NCBI RefSeq assembly: GCF_900129485.1 | Contig: NZ_FQVW01000005.1 | Span: 30,339 to 94,338, forward strand | Origin: Ornithinibacillus halophilus | GTDB lineage: Bacteria > Bacillota > Bacilli > Bacillales > Amphibacillaceae | Length of the DNA: 64,000 bases | Direction: 5' to 3' | Translations under genes and position numbers: made by a program | Part shown: in pieces, positions 25,213 to 34,285 of the stretch | Layout: each line of letters starts with the position of its first letter | Numbering within the stretch: the first letter of the stretch is position 1 | Notes under the pieces: model-generated | Told to the model about the DNA's origin: nothing | The model's database searches: none | What the model saw: only the letters and a program-made list of their open reading frames with translations

Positions 25213-26313
25213 TTAATCAATTATTTGCAGTTCTTTTGGAAACTTAGTTAACGTTTCATACCCATCTTTCGTAATTAGGACATCATCTTCAATTCGAACT
25301 CCACCAACATCTGGAAGGTATATACCCGGCTCGATTGTATATACCATACCTTCTTTTAATGTTCCATCATTTAGATGACTCATTGAAGGAAATTCATGTA
25401 CATTGATTCCCATTCCATGACCAATGCGGTGCGGGAAATACTCACCATACCCTGCTTCAGTTATCACATCACGAGCAGCAATATCTAGATCTCCAATTCT
25501 GGTACCAGGTTTACTAGCTTCTAGAGAAGCCATTTGTGCTTTCAATACAGTATCGTAAATTTCCCTCTGTTCTTCAGTAATTGATTTAAATGCTACTGTT
25601 CTAGTAATATCGGAACAATACCCATCTAAGACCACCCCTAAATCAAACAACACCATGTCTCCTGCTTTTAGTTTACGGTCTCCGGGATTTCCATGTGGAT
25701 CTCCGGATTTCTCTCCAAACAGAACCATCGTGGAAAATGACATTTCACGAATACCTTTTTTCTTAAGTTCAAACTCTATTTTTGCTAGAACTTCCATTTC
25801 AGTAATTCCTTCAGTTAATGCTTCCACACCAACCTGAACGCCATAATCTGCCATTTCAGTAGCTCTTTTAATAACTTCTATTTCACTTTCATTTTTTACG
25901 ACACGCATTTCATTTAACTTATCTTCCACAGATATCACTTTTGCATCTGGGAATAGGTTTAATAATGCCTCACTACGCCCGTATGATAATATCTCTTTTT
26001 CTAGCGTCACTGTATTAACAAAATCCAACTTCCTAGATTCGATAATTGTACGAATAAGCTCCCATGGATTTTCATGATCAGAATACCCAACAATCTCATG
26101 CTTCCAACCTTCACGTTTCAATTGATTGACTTCCATCGCCGGTAAAACGAACAATGGCTCAGATTGTTTAAAAACAAATATCCCCATTAAACGTTCATGT
26201 GGATCAGTATAGAAATTTGATAGATAATACACATTTTCTTTTGAATTGATAAAGGCAACATCGACATTTTCATCATTCAACCAAGTTGTTAGTGTTTTTA
26301 AACGTTCATTCAT
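25213..26313 (-). CDS. M24 family Xaa-Pro dipeptidase/aminopeptidase
   Basis: 366 residues, with an N-terminal creatinase-like domain and a C-terminal pita-bread domain. The dinuclear metal ligands are all visible: D (FDLGVVLDGYCSD has two Asp), H in HRIGHGMGINVHEF, E in TIEPGIYL and E in VRIEDD. It cleaves X-Pro bonds in peptides, in the cytosol. It lies 13 bp after a sodium:solute symporter gene, and together they look like an import-and-hydrolysis pair, perhaps for prolyl peptides or proline. B. subtilis has PapA and PapB; which is orthologous is not clear. Confidence 0.92.
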   Translation of the reverse strand: MNERLKTLTTWLNDENVDVAFINSKENVYYLSNFYTDPHERLMGIFVFKQSEPLFVLPAMEVNQLKREGWKHEIVGYSDHENPWELIRTIIESRKLDFVNTVTLEKEILSYGRSEALLNLFPDAKVISVEDKLNEMRVVKNESEIEVIKRATEMADYGVQVGVEALTEGITEMEVLAKIEFELKKKGIREMSFSTMVLFGEKSGDPHGNPGDRKLKAGDMVLFDLGVVLDGYCSDITRTVAFKSITEEQREIYDTVLKAQMASLEASKPGTRIGDLDIAARDVITEAGYGEYFPHRIGHGMGINVHEFPSMSHLNDGTLKEGMVYTIEPGIYLPDVGGVRIEDDVLITKDGYETLTKFPKELQIID

Positions 26314-26326
26314 TCTTTAACACCCC

Positions 26327-27712
26327 TTATTTTTTCTTTTGTGTTGCAAGAGATACTACAATAAGAACAATAATGGCAATTGGAACCGATATTACGGAAC
26401 TATTTAAGTCAAATGGAGTATTAAGCACTAGTTCCCATACCAATGTTGTAACAACACCTGCAACCATTGAAGTAATACCGCCTAGCTTTGTAACACGTTT
26501 CCAGAAGAATACAGCTAATATTGCTGGAGTTATACCTGCACCATATACGGTATAAGAATACATTTGTACTTCTAAGACAGTTGGGAAGTAGCTAATTAAT
26601 AGATATGATATCACACCTAAAATAACAATAAACAGCTTAGTCATCACCATTTGCTTTTTGTCGGTGGCATTTTTGTTAATATACTTCCCATATATATCAT
26701 ACGTCATATTCGTTGCTGCAGAAAGTAAATAAGAGTTACCCGTTGTAATAATAAAGGCTGCAGCTGCCGCAAGTAGTATCCCACCTACTCCTAGTGGTAG
26801 TGCCAGTGTAGTTGCCATTAATGCCATACCGGGATCAATATCTGGAAAAATAGAACGAGATGCAAAAGCAATGATAGATATTGCTGGTGAAATTAATAGC
26901 ATAACTAATAGCCAACTTAATGCTGCTCGTTTGGAAGACTTATCCCCTTTTGATGCTGCTAGTCTTTGATACATATTTTGGTCACTTAATAATAGGAATA
27001 ATGATGGTAATAAGTAACCAATTAGTTGAACTGTAGTTAATCCACCAGTCACTGTCGTATGTGAATCTGGAACATTAGCAATAATTGAGTCCCATCCACC
27101 TGCGACTGATATAATGATTGGTACCGTAATTAGTAGGCCCCCCACCATCAAGAAACCACTAATCGCATCGGTTTGTGATACGGACCGAAGTCCACCAATC
27201 ATTGCAAGAAAGATAATTAATACAGCTGCAATAATCGTACCTAATTGAACACTCATTCCTGTTGTCAGGTTTAAAATAAATCCAAGACCTGTCATTTGAT
27301 ATGAAACAATACCAACATATGCTAGAATCACTATAATACTTGCTAGATTACGAGCAGAAGTACCATATTTAGCTTCTAAAATACCAGAGATTGTATACTT
27401 TCCAAAGGCCCTGATTTTTGGAGCTATGATATATAGTACTAGAATACCAACTATTGTGGGTATCATTAACATGAAAGATGGAATAATTCCAAAACTGTAA
27501 GAAACGGACGTTTCACCACCTGATATACTTCCACTACCTGTCCAAGTAGCTAGTAGGGTCCCCATTAATACTAGTGGGCCTAAACTTTTTCCTGCAAGAA
27601 TAAAATCCTTACTATTTGATACTTTCTTTGACATATAAATCCCAATGCCAATCATTAATACAGCATATATCCCAATAAACCATAGTAATTGTGGATTAGC
27701 CTGTAATTCCAT
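26327..27712 (-). CDS. Sodium:solute symporter family protein
   Basis: 461 residues, about 12-13 membrane segments. SSS family features include LLATWTGSGSISGGE near residue 55 and LLSAATNMTYDIYGKYI near residue 330, plus the GGLRSVSQTDAISGFLM region. It is in the PutP/PanF clade, with Na+ or H+ driving uptake; the substrate (proline, peptide, pantothenate or another organic acid) is not decided. The partner gene is the Xaa-Pro peptidase, which makes proline-related solutes a reasonable guess. CAGGAG precedes the ATG. Confidence 0.88.
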   Translation of the reverse strand: MELQANPQLLWFIGIYAVLMIGIGIYMSKKVSNSKDFILAGKSLGPLVLMGTLLATWTGSGSISGGETSVSYSFGIIPSFMLMIPTIVGILVLYIIAPKIRAFGKYTISGILEAKYGTSARNLASIIVILAYVGIVSYQMTGLGFILNLTTGMSVQLGTIIAAVLIIFLAMIGGLRSVSQTDAISGFLMVGGLLITVPIIISVAGGWDSIIANVPDSHTTVTGGLTTVQLIGYLLPSLFLLLSDQNMYQRLAASKGDKSSKRAALSWLLVMLLISPAISIIAFASRSIFPDIDPGMALMATTLALPLGVGGILLAAAAAFIITTGNSYLLSAATNMTYDIYGKYINKNATDKKQMVMTKLFIVILGVISYLLISYFPTVLEVQMYSYTVYGAGITPAILAVFFWKRVTKLGGITSMVAGVVTTLVWELVLNTPFDLNSSVISVPIAIIVLIVVSLATQKKK

Positions 27713-28013
27713 TTAAAGTCACTCCTGATGTAATTATTTCTACTATTTTTATTCATTCCAAAAATGAGCTATCGTTTGAAATTCTATTAGTATAGTAGAT
27801 TTCATTTTGTCAACTTTAAAAGCGTAACATAGGGGATATCTCCTCTCAAATAGGTTATTATTGTATTTAGCATCAAATAACAGAAATAAATTGTCTAAGA
27901 AATAAATGAATTATCCATTCGTCAAATTTCGACAAAATACACGGTGTACCTTTAATTTATTGGTAATTAGCTGTAAATAATAATCTCTGAAGAATATACA
28001 ATCATTTGAACAA
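27713..28013. other. Intergenic region between symporter and tyrS terminator
   Basis: An AT-rich 300-bp stretch with no gene. A TTGACA hexamer on the minus strand (27808-27813) may be the symporter -35 element; a -10 candidate is weak. Otherwise nothing is seen. Confidence 0.5.
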
Positions 28014-28015
28014 AG

Positions 28016-28052
28016 AAAAAAACTGGTCCAAGGTGTGAAGTCCTTGAACCAG
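28016..28052 (-). terminator. Terminator of tyrS
   Basis: Stem CTGGTTCAAGG / CCTTGGACCAG (one mismatch) with TTTTTTT on the minus strand, 6 bp after the tyrS stop. Confidence 0.88.
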
Positions 28053-28058
28053 CTATGC

Positions 28059-29327
28059 TTAATATTGAATTAAGAAATATTTCTTCTTCCCACGACGGAT
28101 AATTGTGAACTTCTCTTCAATTTGGTCGTCTTTGGTCACAGTGTATTGCACATCTTGCTGTCTCTCACCATTAATATAGATGGCTCCATTTTGTATATCT
28201 TCTCTAGCTTGACGTTTTGATGGAGAGATTTTTGCGTTTACTAATAAATCCACCAAACCAATTTCTACATTTTCTGCTTGGTATGTTGGAACGTCTTTAA
28301 ATCCCTGTTCAATATCATCAGCAGAAAGCTGTTTTAAATCACCACTAAATAATGAGTCTGAGATTTTTTGTGCTTGTTCTAAGGCTGCTTGACTATGAAC
28401 CGTTCTTGTCATTTCTTCTGCTAAACGTTTTTGAGCAACACGATTTTCAGGACGATCATCCACTTCCTTCTGTATTTCAGTTAACTCTTCTTCAGTAAGG
28501 AATGTGAAATAACGCAAGAACTTCATTACATCACGATCATCTGTATTGATCCAGAATTGGTAAAATTCATATGGTGAAGTTTTTTCAGGATCTAACCATA
28601 CTGCTCCACCTGCTGTCTTACCAAACTTCGTACCATCTGCTTTTGTAATCAATGGAACAGTTAATCCAAATACTTTTATCTCTTCTTCTTCGTTTTCACG
28701 TGAACGACGAATCAATTCCATCCCAGCAGTAATGTTCCCCCATTGGTCACTTCCACCAATTTGTAATGTACAGTTTTCTTTCTCATATAGCTTATGGAAA
28801 TCTAATGACTGAAGAATCATGTAACTAAATTCAGTAAATGAAATCCCCTGTTCAATTCTTGCTGATACAGATTCTTTAGCTAGCATGTAGTTAACACCAA
28901 AGTGTTTCCCCGCATCACGCAAGAAATCAATTACAGTCATTTCTCCAAGCCATTCTAGATTATTTCTAACCGTAACGGCATTAGAATCTGAGTCTACTTC
29001 TAATAACTTTTCAATTTGTTGCTTTAATTTTGCGCTATATCCATTTACAACATCAGTAGTATTAAGAGAACGCTCTGTTGAGCGACCACTTGGATCCCCT
29101 ATCATTCCAGTTCCTCCACCAACTAATGCAATTGGTTTATGGCCAGCTTGTTGGAATCGTTTTAGCATCGTAATTGGTAATAAATGCCCAATATGAAGAC
29201 TATCTGCAGTTGGATCGAAACCACAGTATAATGTCACTTGGTTTTCACTCAAGTGTTTTTCTAACCCTTCCCTGTCTGTAGTTTGCTGAATTAATCCTCT
29301 TTTTTCTAAATCTTGCAATATATCCAT
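28059..29327 (-). CDS. tyrS: Tyrosyl-tRNA synthetase
   Basis: 422 residues, class I. The HIGH motif is HIGH in DSLHIGHLLP (near residue 48), and the KMSKS loop reads KFGKT; the Tyr pocket has LYCGFDPTADSL and SYMILQSLDFHKL. A C-terminal S4-like RNA-binding domain (KISPSKRQAREDIQNGAIYI) follows. It charges tRNA-Tyr. Its mRNA leader is a T-box with a UAC specifier, so it is induced by uncharged tRNA-Tyr. It is monocistronic. Confidence 0.98.
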   Translation of the reverse strand: MDILQDLEKRGLIQQTTDREGLEKHLSENQVTLYCGFDPTADSLHIGHLLPITMLKRFQQAGHKPIALVGGGTGMIGDPSGRSTERSLNTTDVVNGYSAKLKQQIEKLLEVDSDSNAVTVRNNLEWLGEMTVIDFLRDAGKHFGVNYMLAKESVSARIEQGISFTEFSYMILQSLDFHKLYEKENCTLQIGGSDQWGNITAGMELIRRSRENEEEEIKVFGLTVPLITKADGTKFGKTAGGAVWLDPEKTSPYEFYQFWINTDDRDVMKFLRYFTFLTEEELTEIQKEVDDRPENRVAQKRLAEEMTRTVHSQAALEQAQKISDSLFSGDLKQLSADDIEQGFKDVPTYQAENVEIGLVDLLVNAKISPSKRQAREDIQNGAIYINGERQQDVQYTVTKDDQIEEKFTIIRRGKKKYFLIQY

Positions 29328-29384
29328 ACGAACACTCCTTTTTGTTAGATAAGTTTGGTATTACAAACCTTGATTTTAAGCACT

Positions 29385-29650
29385 AAAAAAACCCGCTCCC
29401 TAATCATATAAAAGGGACGAGTTTAACACGCGGTACCACCCTTGTTGCAAAATAAAACCTTTGCCACTCTGGTATTGTTAACGATGTCGCCACCGTTTCT
29501 TTTTGAAAAAGATAACTTCCAAAAAGAAATAGCTCCAGACTGTAATTCGTATGCAAATATATACTAGTTTCCACCAACCACTAGTTCTCTTAAATAGGGA
29601 TTTGCTATACTACTTCGATCCTTCAATGCCATTCATGTTTACTTTTCATT
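29385..29650 (-). promoter_or_regulatory. T-box leader of tyrS (Tyr specifier)
   Basis: The conserved T-box AAGGGTGGTACCGCG is at 29429-29443 (minus strand). Upstream an AGAGAA motif (29585-29590) and a specifier loop GAATTACAGT with TAC (complement of 29542-29544) are in the right order. The terminator hairpin with TTTTTTT lies between the T-box and the gene (about 29386-29420). All parts are present and in the canonical spacing. Confidence 0.95.
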
Positions 29651-29759
29651 CTTAATAAATACCATAAAATACAGGAGAATGCAATTAATTTCATAATAAT
29701 TATACCCCTAAAATGGAGCTTATGCTATAATAAAATGTGGATTATTAGGAGGTATTATA

Positions 29760-32759
29760 GTGGATTTTAAACAATTCTTCCAATCATTTGGTAAAAAAGT
29801 CGTTACCTTTTGGAAAACAGGAAAACTACAGCGTATATTGCGAATTACATATGATGTATCGTGGAATGTTATTTTATTTTTTATCATTTTAGGCACTATT
29901 GGACTATTTGTCGGAGTAGGTATCGGTGCTGGTTATTTTGCATCCTTAGTTAAAGACGAAGAAGTCCGTTCCTACGATAGTATGGAAAAGGCAATATATA
30001 ACTATGAAGAAACATCTCAGTTATATTTTGCGAACAATATTTATATCGGTGATATTCGCTCAGACCTTCACCGTGAAGAAACTTCTTTAGACCAAATTTC
30101 CCAAACCTTAATTGATGCAGTAATCGCAACTGAAGATGAATACTTCAATGAACATAAGGGAATCGTTCCAAAAGCGATTGTACGAGCATTATTACAAGAA
30201 TTTACGAATGCTGAAATGAAGTCAGGTGGTAGTACACTGACTCAACAGTTAATTAAAAATCAGATCCTCACAAATGAAGTCTCTTTTGAGAGAAAAGCAA
30301 AAGAAATGCTACTAGCTTTAAGACTTGAGCGTTTCTTTGAGAAAGATGAAATATTAGAAGCCTATCTTAATATTGTACCTTACGGAAGAGATTCCCTTGG
30401 TAGAAATATTGCTGGTGTTCAAACAGCTTCTCAAGAGATTTTTGGTGTAGAAGCTAATGAATTAAATTTAGCACAAGCAGCTTATTTGGCAGGACTACCA
30501 CAAAGTCCTTCCTATTATACTCCGTTCAAGAGTTTAGGTGATGGTGGTGGACTAAAATCAGAAGAAGGTATTGAACCTGGTATTACACGTATGAAAGTCG
30601 TTCTGAATCGAATGTTAGAAATGGAAAAGATAAATGAGAGGGAATATCAAAAAGCTCTAGCCTATGATATTACAAAGGACTTTATTATTGAAACAGACTC
30701 GCCTTCAGAGACGTATCCATATCTAGTGAATGAATTAGAAAGAAATGCAACTAGAATTATTAGAAATCTATTGGCAGAAGAAGATGGGTATTCTCCAGAA
30801 GACCTAGAAGAAGATGATGAATTAAAGGTTCATTACCAAATGTTAGCCGACCGTGATTTAAGACAAAATGGTTATCAAATTCATTCAACGATTGATAAAG
30901 ATATTTATGATGCTTTCCAAAAGGTTGTAAAAGACTATGAGCACTATGGTCCTGATTGGACATACGCCTTAAAACATCCTGAAACAGGTGAACCTATCAT
31001 TGATGAAGAAACAGGTGAAGTAAAAACCGTAACTGAAATGGTTCAAACAGCTGGAATGTTATTTGAAAATTCAACAGGTAAAATTTTAGCATTCATTGGT
31101 GGTAGAGAATACAGTTTAGAAGATCAATGGAACTATGCCACTCAATCTGTAAGGCATAATGGTAGTACGATGAAGCCATTATTAGTATACGGTCCAGCTA
31201 TTGAAAAAGGATATATACAACCAGGAACTCCTGTGGCAGATGTAGAAACAACTTTTAAAATCCCAGGGCGAGATGATTGGACACCTAAGAACTATTCTAG
31301 GGGACGTTTCTACGGAATTGTACCAGCAAGACAAGCATTACAACATTCCTATAACGTAGCTACAGCAAGAATCTATTCAATGATTGTTGAAGAAGATCCA
31401 GCTAGAGAGTATTTACCGAAATTAGGATTCACTACTTTATCAGAAGAAGATTATGACATTTTATCTCTTGCATTAGGTGCTATGTCTAAAGGAGTAAAAA
31501 TAGAAGAAAATATTAATGCATTTTCCACTTATGGTAATAATGGAAAATTTGTTGATGGTTATATGATTGAAAAGATTACGACAACGGATGGCGAAATTGT
31601 TTATCAGCATGAGTCACCAGAACCAGTTGAAGTCTATTCAGAACAAACCAATTATTTAGTATTAGATATGATGCGTAGTGTTATCAATAATGGAACTGCA
31701 TCCCGTTTACGTAGTTGGTTAACACATAATAATGTCGATTGGGCTGGTAAAACGGGAACTTCCGACAATGATCATGATTTGTGGTTTATTGCAACTAATC
31801 CAAATGTTACTTTTGGTACATGGCTCGGGTATGATACACAATATTCATTAGACTGCCCTTCATGTGCATTACCAAACAGTCAGCGTAATCAACTGCTATG
31901 GGCAGAATTAGTTAATGCTGCAACAGAAGTAAGGCCTGATCTGATGGCACCTTCCAATCGTTTCGAACAACCTGGTGGTGTCGTGTCACGAAGTGTATGT
32001 GCAATATCTGGTATGCTTCCATCCGAATTATGTTCCGAACTAGGATTAATCACAACGGATCTATTTAACTCAAACTATATACCAAATGAAGTTGATGATA
32101 GTCTCATTAGAGGGGCGTTTGTAACAGTAGACGGAAATAGAGTCGTAGCTGGAGCAAACACACCTGAGGAATTTGTTGATGGTGATGGAATTGCTTTTAA
32201 TCCAGAGTTTCTAGAAAGAAATGATTATAATGAGTTAGAAGATATTCGATCATTGTTCCCAAGTAGCAATCGTTCAGCATGGGAAAGAATAGGCATCCCA
32301 AGTACAGATGATACGATTAAAGTTGAGGATGATGGTAAGAGTCCTTCTAGGCCAAGTTCTGTTGACTTATCAGGTACAACTCTTTCTTGGAAAAAATCAA
32401 ACAGTAAAGATGTGGTTGGCTATCGAATCTTCCGTGCTACTAAACCTGAAGCCAAATTTGAATTAATAGGTAGTACGACAGAAACGGAATTTTCTATTCC
32501 TAATATTGATGGCGTTTATCATGTGAAAGCCGTCGACTATTTTGGGTTAGAATCATCTACCTCTGAGTCCGTCATAAAAGGTGAATTCCAAGAAGACAGT
32601 GACGACAACGACGGTTCAAATCGTGATGATTCCAATGAGGAAGAGAATCAGGATGAAGATGATAATCAAGGTGAAGATGATAAAACTGACCAAGATAATT
32701 CAAATGAAGAGAATGATGGCGAAGGAACAGACGAAGAAGAAGGACCAAATAATGAATAG
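29760..32759 (+). CDS. Class A penicillin-binding protein (bifunctional transglycosylase/transpeptidase)
   Basis: 999 residues from GTG 29760, with AGGAGG 5-6 nt upstream. One membrane segment at about 38-66; then glycosyltransferase-51 (ATEDEYF, GGSTLTQQLIKNQ), the transpeptidase domain with S468-x-x-K471 (STMK), SYN and KTG at 664-666, then a fibronectin III-like domain (SLSWKKSNSKDV region) and an acidic Glu/Asp/Asn tail of about 60 residues. It polymerises and crosslinks peptidoglycan on the outer face. It occupies the place where acsA stands in B. subtilis, beside tyrS. It is nearest in layout to PBP1 (ponA) or PBP2c/2d, and which is unresolved. Confidence 0.93.
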   Translation: MDFKQFFQSFGKKVVTFWKTGKLQRILRITYDVSWNVILFFIILGTIGLFVGVGIGAGYFASLVKDEEVRSYDSMEKAIYNYEETSQLYFANNIYIGDIRSDLHREETSLDQISQTLIDAVIATEDEYFNEHKGIVPKAIVRALLQEFTNAEMKSGGSTLTQQLIKNQILTNEVSFERKAKEMLLALRLERFFEKDEILEAYLNIVPYGRDSLGRNIAGVQTASQEIFGVEANELNLAQAAYLAGLPQSPSYYTPFKSLGDGGGLKSEEGIEPGITRMKVVLNRMLEMEKINEREYQKALAYDITKDFIIETDSPSETYPYLVNELERNATRIIRNLLAEEDGYSPEDLEEDDELKVHYQMLADRDLRQNGYQIHSTIDKDIYDAFQKVVKDYEHYGPDWTYALKHPETGEPIIDEETGEVKTVTEMVQTAGMLFENSTGKILAFIGGREYSLEDQWNYATQSVRHNGSTMKPLLVYGPAIEKGYIQPGTPVADVETTFKIPGRDDWTPKNYSRGRFYGIVPARQALQHSYNVATARIYSMIVEEDPAREYLPKLGFTTLSEEDYDILSLALGAMSKGVKIEENINAFSTYGNNGKFVDGYMIEKITTTDGEIVYQHESPEPVEVYSEQTNYLVLDMMRSVINNGTASRLRSWLTHNNVDWAGKTGTSDNDHDLWFIATNPNVTFGTWLGYDTQYSLDCPSCALPNSQRNQLLWAELVNAATEVRPDLMAPSNRFEQPGGVVSRSVCAISGMLPSELCSELGLITTDLFNSNYIPNEVDDSLIRGAFVTVDGNRVVAGANTPEEFVDGDGIAFNPEFLERNDYNELEDIRSLFPSSNRSAWERIGIPSTDDTIKVEDDGKSPSRPSSVDLSGTTLSWKKSNSKDVVGYRIFRATKPEAKFELIGSTTETEFSIPNIDGVYHVKAVDYFGLESSTSESVIKGEFQEDSDDNDGSNRDDSNEEENQDEDDNQGEDDKTDQDNSNEENDGEGTDEEEGPNNE

Positions 32760-32775
32760 TATATTAATATTTTTT

Positions 32776-32805
32776 AGAGAAGAGTATATGCTCTTCTCTT
32801 TTTTT
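32776..32805 (+). terminator. Terminator of the PBP gene
   Basis: Stem AGAGAAGAG / CTCTTCTCT with a 6-nt loop and seven T residues, 15 bp past the stop. Confidence 0.88.
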
Positions 32806-32980
32806 AATTAGAAGATGATTTTAGCTACAATGCATATTTAACCAATAGAAAACAATAATATATGATTCAAATTTGAACAGAGTAATAATTTATACTGCAT
32901 TAAATCTGGAAAACACTAAAAATTTAAACGATTATCCTGTATAATAGTCTTAAGGAGAAAATATTGCTGGTGGTGAAGCC

Positions 32981-33634
32981 GTGAATCATGTAAAGAAATA
33001 TCACAAAAAAATAATAACAACTAAAGAAGATTCCATTATTATTGAAGGTCCAGTTCCCTCGTCTGAACTTAGTAATTATAAATTTCATGAGGACTTAATA
33101 GCATTTCGTCCTGCACAGCAACAATTTGAAGCAATAAAAGGTATTGCTGATTTATCAGAAGGTCGAATTATTATTGCAAGAAAAGACGATCTTATTGTTG
33201 GTTATGTTACATATCTACACCCGGACCCATTAGAAAGATGGTCAACATTCAATATGGAAAATCTAATTGAACTTGGTGCGATTGAGATTATTCCAAGTTA
33301 TCGTGGTGTTGGAGTAGCTTCAAACTTATTGAGGGTATCCATGTTAGATGAATTCATGGAGAATTATATTATTATTTCAACTGAGTATTATTGGCACTGG
33401 GACTTAGACGGTACAAAACTAAGTATATGGGAATATCGAAAAGTAATGGAAAAAATGATGGCTGCAGGAGGACTACTCCCTGCCCCAACAGATGATCCTG
33501 AAATAATTTCCCATCCAGCAAATTGTCTAATGGTACGTATTGGTAAAAATGTTGACGAAGATTCCATTAAAAGATTTGATACACTTCGTTTCTTACAAAG
33601 ACATCGCTATCGTAATATGAGGGAGGGGATTTAG
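32981..33634 (+). CDS. acuA: Acetoin utilization acetyltransferase AcuA
   Basis: 217 residues, GNAT family, with the acetyl-CoA loop pattern in SYRGVGVASNLL near residues 108-120. In B. subtilis AcuA acetylates and inactivates acetyl-CoA synthetase AcsA. The start is GTG 32981 with GGTGGTGA (one mismatch to GGAGGTGA) 4 nt upstream; a stronger AAGGAG is earlier. TATAAT at 32940-32945 is probably the -10. It is the first gene of acuABC, with the next starting immediately after its stop. Confidence 0.93.
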   Translation: MNHVKKYHKKIITTKEDSIIIEGPVPSSELSNYKFHEDLIAFRPAQQQFEAIKGIADLSEGRIIIARKDDLIVGYVTYLHPDPLERWSTFNMENLIELGAIEIIPSYRGVGVASNLLRVSMLDEFMENYIIISTEYYWHWDLDGTKLSIWEYRKVMEKMMAAGGLLPAPTDDPEIISHPANCLMVRIGKNVDEDSIKRFDTLRFLQRHRYRNMREGI

Positions 33635-34285
33635 TTGAAAGTTGAAGAAATCATGAATCGAAATGTCGTAACATTAGGCCCAACAGCTACAATTGCAGAA
33701 GCTTTACATTTGTTACAAGAAAACCGTATCCGACATATTCCAATCATTGATGAAAATCGCTCTGTAATTGGAATTGTATCAGATCGTGATGTTCGTGATG
33801 CGAGTCCATCTGTCTTAGTTAAAGATTCTGATCAAGCAATTTTACAAAGTGAAATACAGACCATTATGAGCCATCCAGTGATTACTGTACACCCTCTTGA
33901 TTTTGTAGAAGAAATTGCGCGAATATTTTATGATGAGGAATTTGCAAGTTTACCTGTAGTATCAGATAACAAACTAATTGGTATTGTTACTGAAAAAGAT
34001 ATGCTATATACATTAATTCAATTAACTGGAACCCATGTCCAAAGTTCCCATATTGAAGTTAAAGTTCCCCATAAACCTGGCATTTTACCAGAGGTTGCGG
34101 CTGTTTTTGGTCGTAGAAAGATGAACATAACATCCGTTCTAATTTATCCGTATCATCAAGATCCAAATTATAAAGTTTTAGTATTTCGAATTCAAACCAT
34201 GAACCCCTTACCTGTTATTAATGATTTGAGAGAAGCAGGATATGAATTAATGTGGCCAAATAATATTCCGGGGCCTAAACGATGA
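33635..34285 (+). CDS. acuB: AcuB, CBS-pair and ACT domain protein
   Basis: 216 residues from TTG 33635, right after the acuA stop, with GGAGGGG upstream. Two CBS domains (about 1-60 and 75-130, HIPIIDENRSVIGIVSDRD and FASLPVVSDNKLIGIVTEKD) are followed by an ACT domain (about 140-212). CBS pairs bind adenosyl ligands and ACT domains bind small molecules; AcuB's biochemical role in acetoin/AcsA control is not well defined. It overlaps acuC by 4 bp, so translational coupling is likely. Confidence 0.92.
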   Translation: MKVEEIMNRNVVTLGPTATIAEALHLLQENRIRHIPIIDENRSVIGIVSDRDVRDASPSVLVKDSDQAILQSEIQTIMSHPVITVHPLDFVEEIARIFYDEEFASLPVVSDNKLIGIVTEKDMLYTLIQLTGTHVQSSHIEVKVPHKPGILPEVAAVFGRRKMNITSVLIYPYHQDPNYKVLVFRIQTMNPLPVINDLREAGYELMWPNNIPGPKR

